A DNA stretch of 64,000 nucleotides. It comes from Branchiostoma floridae (Eukaryota; Chordata; Leptocardii; Amphioxiformes; Branchiostomatidae). The stretch spans positions 2,832,342 through 2,896,341 of the forward strand of contig NC_049989.1 of assembly GCF_000003815.2 (NCBI RefSeq). The letters run 5' to 3'. The position numbers and the translations under genes are program-made. The notes under the pieces are model-generated. The model was not told where the DNA came from and did no database searches. It worked only from the letters and a program-made list of their open reading frames with translations. Shown here piece after piece: positions 55,132 through 64,000 of this stretch. Positions within the stretch are counted from its first letter, which is position 1. Every line of letters starts with the position of its first letter.

Positions 55132-58100
55132 ATGTCAGAAGTTTACTGTGAGACTAAACAAGCGTCAGGAAGCTTTCATCCGATGTCAGAGATGCATCAA
55201 GTGTCCTATTTGACCTTGGTAAGTTGATAATAGGATGTGTTGTTGTGTAAAAGGTTTACGGATCAAGTTTTGTAAAAGAATTGGCTCAAAAGACGTGATC
55301 TATCAACAGTAGATCTCTTTGCGATCATACTCGTCAGGACTTGTGGACAATGGAGCCCAGCCCACTGAGTTGTCCCCTGTATACAACGAGCTTTACTTGT
55401 AAGCTGTGCGCGTTTGTATTGTGTCCCTTTCTTGAGTTGAATAATTTTTGTGTGAAGATAAAAAAAGCATAGTGTGTAAGAATGAAACTGTGAAAAAAGA
55501 GCCCCGCCCGACAAAACAACGACAAACATTACAGACTCGCCTCTCCTTCATTTCTGACGCTACATGACAGCTAAAACACCCGTGTCTTATTTCAGGACGG
55601 CAAGTACCACGTCTGTGGACAGGATGCTGTGTACTACACAGATGATAACGGTACAGAACGGTTTGTAGAGGGCGGGACAGTGGACCTGTGCCTGACAGAA
55701 GACGAGTGGGGTTGCGTCATGCCGATAGACGATGGGTACGGGCCGGATTTCATCTTGAAGAAATATCTCGAATGCCCCTGTGAATATTATGAAGAGATAG
55801 AACAAGATGTTCAAGAATGTGAGGAGACAATGTGCGTCCAAGATCACGACGACATAGAGGCGGGAAAGTGGAATTTCCCATGGTTTAGTGCTTGGAGCGT
55901 TGAAGAGTTCCTGGATGAGATGGAAAATCTCCAGAAACCAAAGGAGGTAAACAACATTGACAGCATCAAGGCAACCAGCCACACGTCTCAGAATGACGGA
56001 GAAGTGTCCAAGAAGTTTGAGAAGGATCAGCCCCACAACCAACCACATGTGGAGAGTCAGAGGATGTGGGAAGACGGCATGACTATCTACATGTCGGAGA
56101 GTGATCTGGATGAACAGCTTCTGGGACATGCAGAGGTAAACTGGCTGTGTTGTTTTTGTTTATTTCTTTTTCAATGGTTTTGTCAATGTCAGAGAGTGAT
56201 TTGGACAAACAACTGCAGTTTCTGGGGCATGATGAGGCAAACTGGCTGTCTCACTACAGTCTTGTTTCTTTTTCTTGTTTCTAATGTCCTTGTCAATGGT
56301 CTTAAATCTTTTGTTTGCTTGGTTTGTAAACTATAAATCTAAAAGTTCTAAACAATGTCATGGAGGGGATAAGCATTAAGGGGGCACACACCAGTTTATT
56401 TGGGGGTTCAAATGGAGGCGGCACACCCTCAAGTCTAGCGACCATCTCTTCCAGGGAATTATCCTGAAGGAAAATAACTGTATATGGGGTGAGAGGATAT
56501 ACCTTCAGCTACAAGACCAACTGAGTTTCGATCCTTCAACTTCTCTAATTTTGAAAAATTATAGGGAAAAAACATTATTTTCATGTCAAAAATGATGCAC
56601 AAAATCGGGCATTTTCGCATTGGATAAAACAGATGAAGAAGATTTTTCCGGCAAGCACGACTGATACTGCCAGAAAGAGGAAAATCTAAAGACTAATCCA
56701 GCCAATTATAAAGAAAATTCTAGTACTACAGTTTTTTTAATCATCCACGGCGCGCGGCATTGCAACTTTGCTTGACACAGCGCTTCAGAGGTAAATCTAG
56801 GTCACGGGCCTCTTTACATTCAGGCGTAGGGATATCGCGGAAGCAACGCGCGGACCAAAACACAATTTGCACCAAAAACACACCATTTCCTACGCTTTTC
56901 AGCCATGTAACCGTTTAATGTCATTTCGCAGGAAATAATGAGAAATGTCAACTCAAACTTGGGCCCTCGGAAGCCTTTCGTCACTTTTTGGTCGCGGACT
57001 ACCACGGACCCCGGTCGCGGAAGAACTGGGGTGTGCACCGTTAAGCTATGAGATACAAATGACTACAATGTATTCATCTTTACTTTAGGGTACATTGAGT
57101 CAGAACTTGTGGGAAGATGGCATGTCCATCTACATGTTGGAGAGTGATCTGGACAAACAACTGCAGCTTCTGGGGCACGATGAGGTAAACTGACTGTCCT
57201 GTTTCTTTTGATTGTTTCTAATGTCTTTTCAATGGTCTTTAAATCTTGTTTGTTTGGTTTATAAACACTAAATCTTAGAGTTTTAAACAGTATCATGGGG
57301 GGATATCAAAAGCATAGCTAAAAGATACAAATGACTACATTGTATTCATGTGATTACTTTAGGGTTCGTTGAGTCAGAACTTGTGTGAAGACGACATGTC
57401 CATCTACATGTCAGAGAGTGATGGTTGGACCAACTACACGTCGGAGAGTGATGGTTGGACCAACTACACGTCAGAGAGTGATGGTTGGACCATCTACACG
57501 TCAGAGAGTGATGGTTACACCATCTACACGTCAGAGAGTGATGGTTGGACCATCTACACGTCAGAGAGTGATCTGGATGAACAACTGCAGTTTCTAGGGC
57601 ATGATGAGGTAAACTGGCTGTCTTGTTTCTTGTGTTTGTTTCTGTTTGTTCTTGTCAATGGTGTTGTTTGTTTGGTTTATAAACACTAAATCTAAGAGTT
57701 CTAAACAGTATCATGGAGGGGATAAGCATAGCTATAAAATACAAGTGACAACATTTTGTATTCGTCCTTAGGGTTCCTTGAGTCAGAACTTGTGGGAAGA
57801 CGGCATGACTATCTACATGTGTGAGAGTGATCAGGACCAACAACTGCAGCTGTTAGGACAGACTGAGGTGGGTTGGCGGTCTTGTTCTTTTGTTTGATTT
57901 GATTAATAACACTGAATCTATGGGTTTTGAACAGTGTTATAATGGGATAAATATAGCTATAAGATACAAGTGACAACATTTTGTATTCATTGTTACTTCA
58001 GAGTTCATTGAGTGAGAACTTGTGGGAAGATGGCATGACCATCTACATGTTGGAGAGTGATCTTGACGAACAACTGCAGCTTCTGGGGCATGATGAGGTA

Positions 58101-59454
58101 AACTGACTGTCTTGTTTCTTAACTTAATTTCTAATGTCCTTGTCAATGTTTAGTCTTAAGAATGAGACTGACTTTTTTTGTGTACAATGTATTCATTGCA
58201 CATCCAAAGGTTGATAATAGCAGATGTGCAGAATTCAGCAGCATTTTTCTGAAGAATCAATAGACTAACAATTGTACAGCTGGAATAGCTTTAGTTCTTT
58301 GTATTACCTACGAATATAAATAGTAATAAATCTAAAAATTGACAATATTCTGTAATACGAGCAGTTGAGGCACTCACTATTTGATAAGCCAAGCCTATGT
58401 GATTCACAGTTCTGTACAGTCAAAACTGCCCAAGAAGACCAAAGAGATCTGGTCTATGTGTACAGGATTCTAAATTTTGTGTAAATGGAAATTTATTTTA
58501 AGGATCACCAGAAACTGGTCAGGTGGTCCTTACATGTATGTGAAGGTGGTCACTTGTACAACTACAAGTTCAACATTTGTTTATGGATAAATTTATGGAA
58601 GAGCAAAACGACATGTCTGATTAACTGGTACAATATCTTCCTGTAGGTTCCCATGCTGCATGTTAGGGAGAGCGAGAATGTCTATAGTCCAGTCATGAAG
58701 ACAGCTACCAGACTATCCAGATACGACCTACATCACGGGCCAGATCACATCGCTCACTCCCCAAGTCGTCCTCTGATTGGTAGCCGTGGTGACAGCAAGG
58801 AAAGGATTGTTTTGGATAGAGAGGATTGTTTGGTAAGTTTAAAGTTATTACACATCATAAGCCTGTCACACATAGCTGCCCTTCTCCCAGGTTGGAAGTC
58901 ATTGAGAAAGTTCATCTGTGGTTGGGAGTTGGTCGTGAAGGGGCCTATGATAGTTGACTGTAGATTTTGAAAAAAAGTTAAAAGTCTTAGTCTGCTTGGT
59001 TGTGATCAGAGGAGCTAACTGAACATAGAATATGCTGGATTTAGGGCTTCAGACAACTTTGATCACTTTCACCTAAAATAAGTTTAGCTTTTAGTTTTAG
59101 CTTGAAAGGGATATATATTACTATGCCATGCCAGCTGCATATCTAACCCACCACTATCTTGTCGTTTCTCAGGAAGCACCATTGCCTGTATACACCATAA
59201 CTGGTGCAAGGCACCAGAGAAAAGTTCACAAGGCAGACCCTCAGAGACGACTTCAGCAGGCAGCTATGTACAAGAGGCAGTCATTCAGTTTAAAGATATT
59301 TGATAAAGTTTGTTTCACCTACATCTGCTGCTCCTGTTGGCTTCTTCTCATGGGTTTACCAAGTCTTTTTACCCTTGTGATTGGGTTACAAAAGTTTGGT
59401 AAGTGTGTGGGAAAAAGCCAGCAGGGGCAGCAACGCTGGCAACCTCCCACATGA
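55132..59454 (+). CDS. Unrecognised acidic modular protein with C-terminal TM segment
   Basis: I do not recognise this family. Exons: 55132-55218, 55596-56135, 57089-57184, 57363-57608, 57772-57867, 58002-58097, 58647-58832, 59173-59454; 1629 nt, 542 aa. All introns are phase 0 and GT-AG. Exon 2 (180 codons) encodes an acidic, Cys-rich region (VCGQDAVYYTDDNGTERFVE, LCLTEDEWGCVMPIDDGYG, ECPCEYYEE) ending in one module copy. Exons 3, 5 and 6 are each exactly 32 codons and repeat the module (G/S)(T/S)LSQNLWEDGM.IYM.ESD.D.QLQLLG. Exon 4 is the same module expanded by repeats of SDGWTNYTSE. Exon 8 has basic residues, then a hydrophobic span ICCSCWLLLMGLPSLFTLVI, so a membrane-anchored protein with a long acidic part is likely, with no signal peptide at the start. 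An alternative donor at 59399 would change the last residues. Splicing is inferred; exon conservation makes the locus convincing. Confidence 0.7.
56180..56240 (+). pseudogene. Ghost copy of the 32-residue module in intron 2
   Basis: ATGTCAGAGAGTGATTTGGA and the sequence to TGGGGCATGATGAG match the second half of the module exons. The donor dinucleotide is GC instead of GT, and the acceptor half is missing. A decayed or partial exon duplication directly after exon 2. Confidence 0.7.
57415..57572 (+). repeat. 30-bp coding repeat in exon 4 of the modular gene
   Basis: Five near-identical 30-bp units (GAGAGTGATGGTTGGACCAA then CTACACGTCG or variant) encode SDGWTNYTSE-like decapeptides, derived from the IYMSESD stretch of the module. 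In-frame expansion. Confidence 0.9.
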
Positions 59455-60297
59455 CAGAGAACAGGTCCTACATCATCCGACTTGGCATTACAAGATGGAG
59501 GACATGTGTTCTGTTGTGTTGGAGGTTGTCATGGTAACTGACAACCAGACTATGGTTGCCAGGTAACCCAGTAGCTGCCCCTTTTTGCGTGCACCTATCA
59601 GTGTGAAGCTCAACAATTTGTCCACATGTTCTACATATCATCAACATACATAAATATCTTGGCTTCACACTGGTAGGTACACTAAAAATATTGTTCTGAC
59701 AGTTAGTCATTCTGTTTGTAGTAGAGCTTTCAGTATCTTTATATACACCCCATCCTACAAACTCCAACTTGAACAGCACACCCAATACTTTGTCAGGAGA
59801 GACATGCATTGTAAGAAATTTCCTTCTATTAATAGAATTGGCCATTGCATACCATATACAAATGAATGTAGAAAGAATAAAACAAAAATCCAAGGGTTGA
59901 CATAGTGGTAGAAAATGTTTAATGTCTCTCAGTTTGCCTAACAATGTTATACTATAAAATGACATGTTTTTTATGACCAGTGTATGAGAATCTCAGACTC
60001 TGTATACTTGACAGTCAAGATTAATAAATGTGAATGAATTTACTCAAGAGTTTATCTGCTGTCTTACACATATGAGTTTGTAATTAGTGTACCTGCTTTT
60101 GATTTAAAACAAGTAGCATGATGGATTTATGAATATATACAAAGTCATTCAATGAAAGAGGATATTCACTGGAATGGAAGGTCACTTTCACATAGATGCC
60201 TTTTCTACTTTGGAAGAAATTGGCAAAAGAAGGGGCACATGAAAGGAAATGGACAATGATAGGACTTTTGTTGCCCAGGTTCCACATTCGGTATCAG

Positions 60298-63200
60298 TCA
60301 TACGCCACAGTGTAGCTTCAAACTGTTGACTTGTTTCACCAGCTCACCGATCTTGTCACCCCTGAAACAAATAAACAAACAAACTTAAAGGAGATAAGAA
60401 AAACAGTCTATGGTCAAGCAGTGGCCTTCCTCTACATGACAGGATATAGAGGATACTAATTGTCACGTTGAAGTCTTGTGGTATGTGTCAATGTGAAATT
60501 CACATTAGATTCAGGGATACATCAACATATGACACTCATTCTTTTGTCACCCATAACTGAGGTGAAGTATGATGCTTCTTTCAAGTAGCCAGAGGTGCAA
60601 TGCCACTTTGCTACAGCTCATTTTTTTTTTTCACCAATTGTACTGAGCAACCCCTTCTCTTCTCGATAAGTGTGTTGGGTTCTTTTACGTGAAGAAGTTT
60701 GATGCCTGAGGCTAATGCTTGAATATCCATCATGCAGCAGCTGGCTTTATGCCACCTTCTGAAGTACCAAATGCCTCTAGTAGATTCATCTTCTCTTCTC
60801 TTAGTTGGAACTTAACTTTCCACACTAGGGGTATCTACCAGACTAAGTACAGATCATTCAGGTTCGGTTCAGGTCCAGGGAATTACAATGTAGGTCCAGG
60901 TCCTGACCTGAATCTGATTGTGAAGACATGTGAATGGGCGATACTCCCAAGAATGGTCCATTTTGCTATTAAAGAAACTGTTTGGTGGAATATCCACTGG
61001 CGTTTTCAAAACCTATATTCATGGAAACAATGCTAACTGTTACCTTAGACTAAGTTTGACTGCAGAAATATACATGTCACTATAAAATAGATACTATATG
61101 TTCTCTTGTTATTTTCTTGGATCGGTCGCACAAGAAAAAACGGTTTTATACCACCTCTATTCTACACCCAATACAAGCACGAGTATTGAAAGAATTGCAG
61201 AATGAGACTTACTCTTGCTTGAGCAGTTCTTTCATGTGTTTGCTCTGTGATTGGCTGAGAGCAGGGCTGGAGGACTGCCGAGCCTGCTGGGTAACCTGCC
61301 TTTTCTGGTAGTCCCACTTGGTTTTCACCTTGGAGAGAAAAAACAAATATACTATAAATATAAATATACTGTAAATGTATTCAAGTTTGTGGGGATCTAA
61401 GCAGAAAAATGAAGTATTCGTCGTGGTTTTAAGTTAACGGAAGTACCATATACTTAAGTCACATACTGTAGCTAAAAGGGAAAATGTTTGGGATGGTTTT
61501 GAGTTTGTGGTGAAGCCGCCACTGCGAAATCCCCGAACGTAAAACCACCACAAACATTTCTGCATTAAAGAATTCTGCATTGAAGAATGTACCCAAGACA
61601 ATGATATCCATTGTTATCACCACCGTATATAGTAAAGTAGATTCATCTATGTCGGTTTGAATACAGTTCCTAAACGGGGAACATGCGGCTCCAGCGTCTT
61701 TTCTGAAGATGTGGCGTAAGTGTGAACGGTTGGCTTGAGGTTGTCCTTCTCCACATACACATTGTTATCACCACCTGTTTGACTGTACCCACCTGTTGTG
61801 TGGAGTTCTTCAGGTGCTTCAGTTTCTCCTGCAGGGACTCCAGCTCCTTCTTCATACTGACCTCAGCATCAGACAGCACAGGGAGCCGGGCTTGCAGATT
61901 CTTCAAAACATTCTCCACTCTGAACATCAAAACAAAACAAGAGATTGAAAATCTAATGAGATGTTTGAGTTTTTTGTATGTCTTGCTTAATTGTAGTTCA
62001 TAAATCATGAAAAGACGGTTTTCATTAATATTGCTTATTGCCTGTGTCCATTGATCACTTTCTGTCACTTAATAGTATGACAAGCATATGAAAATACATA
62101 CACAGAAATGCAAAACAATACTTCCCCTGTGAATTAGTAGGCTCAACCATTGACCCCATGACCTGGAATGTCTGTTAGGAATAATAAATAACTAATTCTA
62201 CCAACACTGAACTCTACTACCTGTAACCCACAACACTGACTTTTTTGTCCTTCATACTTCCTTCCAAACTGTGGTGCAAAGTGCCTGTACCAGCATATTG
62301 CATTAACACACTGAAAGCAATACTTCCAAATACTGAGGCAAAAATTTTATTGCTTTTTAAGTTTGCCATTTAACATAGTATCAGATGCATCTAATACAAT
62401 GTTAAATGGCAAAAATATGCCAGAATAAGGAAAGGTCCCAAAACACACCAGTCACATGACACTACAAAAATACAAACAAACCTTCTTAAATACTCCTGTT
62501 GCTTCTCATTGGCTTCTTCATATTTCTCGGCGAGTTTCTCAGCTGTCTCAGTCAGACTCTTCCTGTCCTCCCGTAGTGTGTGAAGGTCTGTTTGCTGCTG
62601 GGCTTTCTGTTCCTTCAGTAAGTCCACTCTGTAGAAACATAGATGGAAAGTGGACATAACTTATGACTGTGTACTGCTACAGGATAGTCTTACTGGGTTA
62701 CTGGTAACAATGTTTCTCAAGGTACATGTACAAGCCAGGGAGACTTATAAGTTAGAATAATCTATGATTAATTTTTGCTTACCAAAGTGGCTCATGTATT
62801 GAGTGCAGTTACATATAACATGCACCTTTAATAGTCTGTACACATTGTTTTCTTGTTTATGTAGCCTAACTGTTGTGGAAACTCTCATAACACATTCCTT
62901 GCACCCTGATTTGAGTCTGTTGTTAACAAACTTAAAATGGGATCTCTCTCAGCTCAATACAATTGTCAAAACAACCAGATTGCAATCTCCACCCTGGTGT
63001 ACACATGTATGTTTGTACAAGTATGTTCTATACATGTATGTGCCAACTGTAAACCCCTATTTTTTAACCTTGTGTGATCTTCACACAATACCCCGATAAA
63101 AAAACCCAGTGAGTACCCCTACCTCTTCTCCACCTCTTCCCTGGCCTGGTACTGTTTCTTGATATACTCGTCCCTGAACACCTGGGTCGCTCGGGTCAGT

Positions 63201-63920
63201 AGCTGGAAACATTCCTGGTCAGACGGCTGCGAACCCTTTGGGATGGACCTTAAGAACAAAAACATTTGTTTCTCAAGCGCACTGAGGCTAATATGAAGAA
63301 AATATCATACAAGTTACCAGCAGACAAATGTAAAAAGTCAATACATGTACATTAGTCCACAGTAAGGAAACATACTTGAATTAGCCTAAATGCTACCACA
63401 CTCTCTACATCTGGAATGTTTGAGACACAAAATGTAGAACAAGGAGAACTTAACAACAGATTTTTCCATTTTAGGTCTTTCCTTGTAAGGTTGTGCACCA
63501 GAGATGAACAAAACTTCCTCCTATGTTTTTCCTTGGAAATCAGGTGAAAATCAATACACATGCTGATGTCATCCATAAAATTTACTTACTTTGACTTATC
63601 ACATAAAAAGACACCATCTAGACAACCAACATGTTAAATCATGATGACAATGACAATGACGTTTATTGCATGTTCAAGCCCAAATAGGGCTAAATGCAAA
63701 TGATATAAATTTAATAACAACATGTCGACAATGATATGTCATAAAAGGCAAAGGTGTCTACAGAAAGTCTTACTTGAGGATAGGATTGGATGCATCTCTT
63801 CTCAAGATATCTCTGATGTGTTGGTCAAATGGCTTGGAGTGGAGCTTCCTCAGAGGGGAGGTGACTGGTTGGGAGGGTAAGGAGGAGAGTGTGGGGGGAG
63901 GGGGGTTGGCATAGTGTGTC
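60298..63920 (-). CDS. NUP88: Nucleoporin 88, C-terminal part (5' exons outside window)
   Basis: A cytoplasmic-face nuclear pore protein that partners NUP214 and CRM1-dependent export. Visible exons in transcript order: 63920-63774, 63248-63123, 62628-62482, 61919-61793, 61328-61213, 60361-60298; all GT-AG and in phase, ending NSLKLHCGV-stop. It matches the human NUP88 C-terminus: KPFDQHIRDILRRDASNP, then ECFQLLTRATQVFRDEYIKK, KEQKAQQQTDLHTLREDRKS, AEKLAEKYEEANEKQQEYL, LPVLSDAEVSMKKELE and KELLKQEGDKIGELVKQVN. The heptad-rich, Gln/Glu/Lys-rich composition is the coiled coil that docks NUP214/NUP62. A Pro-rich linker (YANPPPPTLSSLPS) precedes it. The N-terminal beta-propeller lies beyond position 64000. 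Confidence 0.92.
61369..61566. mobile_element. Diverged relative of the 25338 MITE
   Basis: TACTGTAAATGTATTCAAGT at the left and CACAAACATTTCTGCATTAA at the right, with GTTTTGAGTTTGTGGTGAAG inside, follow the layout of 25338-25534. In a NUP88 intron. Confidence 0.55.
63639..63706 (-). mobile_element. LINE 3'-tail remnant
   Basis: Read on the minus strand, GCAATAAACGTCATTGTCAT with short ATTGTC/ATGTC repeats is the usual look of a LINE 3' end (AATAAA plus microsatellite). A similar tail, CGCAATAAAGTTTTTCTTCT, lies at about 30700-30680. Weak evidence from pattern only. Confidence 0.4.
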
Positions 63921-64000
63921 CTGGTAAAAGGGGAATCAAGGGGCAAACAATTTAGTAAGATTGAAATCCAACGAACTTTAATACATTAACATACAACATT

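Noticed and set aside
55587-56129. 180-codon minus-strand frame opposite exon 2 of the modular gene
   Set aside because: It is the antisense of a biased acidic exon. The plus strand has the splice sites and the repeated module.

Overview
This is animal nuclear DNA: split genes with GT-AG introns of 0.1 to 20 kb, many terminal-inverted-repeat (TIR) elements, LINE fragments, minisatellites and one 100-base assembly gap. Gene content, short coding exons and the dispersed repeats fit an invertebrate deuterostome. A lancelet (Branchiostoma-like) is my best guess, which is inference from style and homology and not proven by a species-specific sequence.

Layout, left to right. (1) 1-10078, minus strand: S-adenosylmethionine synthetase (MAT), nine exons, 3' end cut by the window edge. 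Intron 1 is 5.6 kb and holds a piggyBac-like element and a tandem duplication. Exon 6 appears to lack two bases. (2) 10079-11671: shared upstream region with a duplicated NRF1/CCAAT module and a tandem repeat. (3) 11672-21128, plus strand: cytosolic-type methionyl-tRNA synthetase (MARS1), 16 exons, 608 aa, without the GST-like N-terminus or WHEP tail of the human enzyme. Decayed copies of two of its exons lie in its introns. (4) 21129-24570: convergent 3' region. (5) 24571-28774, minus: Derlin-2 (DERL2), seven exons. (6) 29926-54210, plus: a phytanoyl-CoA dioxygenase-family gene, nine exons, whose last intron is 20 kb. (7) Inside that intron, both on the minus strand: an intronless PGAP4/TMEM246-like gene (35218-36447) and an apparently spliced MULE-transposase/SWIM-finger gene (43444-51972). 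The intron also holds LINE fragments around the gap, a hAT-type element with a perfect 8-bp target duplication, a 61-bp array dense in 5' splice-site-like words, and a G-rich TIR element. (8) 55132-59454, plus: an unrecognised gene with four phase-0 exons that repeat one 32-residue acidic module, and a C-terminal membrane segment. (9) 60298-63920, minus: the C-terminal coiled-coil half of NUP88, whose 5' exons lie beyond the window.

How the genes relate. MAT and MARS1 are head to head and both consume methionine plus ATP, so a shared promoter region is a plausible point of co-regulation. DERL2 and NUP88 are close here and also close in human 17p13.2, which suggests retained microsynteny. The main candidates for undescribed biology are the modular gene at 55-59 kb, the host-like MULE-derived gene nested in the dioxygenase intron, and the repeated partial duplication of exon edges in MARS1, DERL2 and the 55-kb gene.
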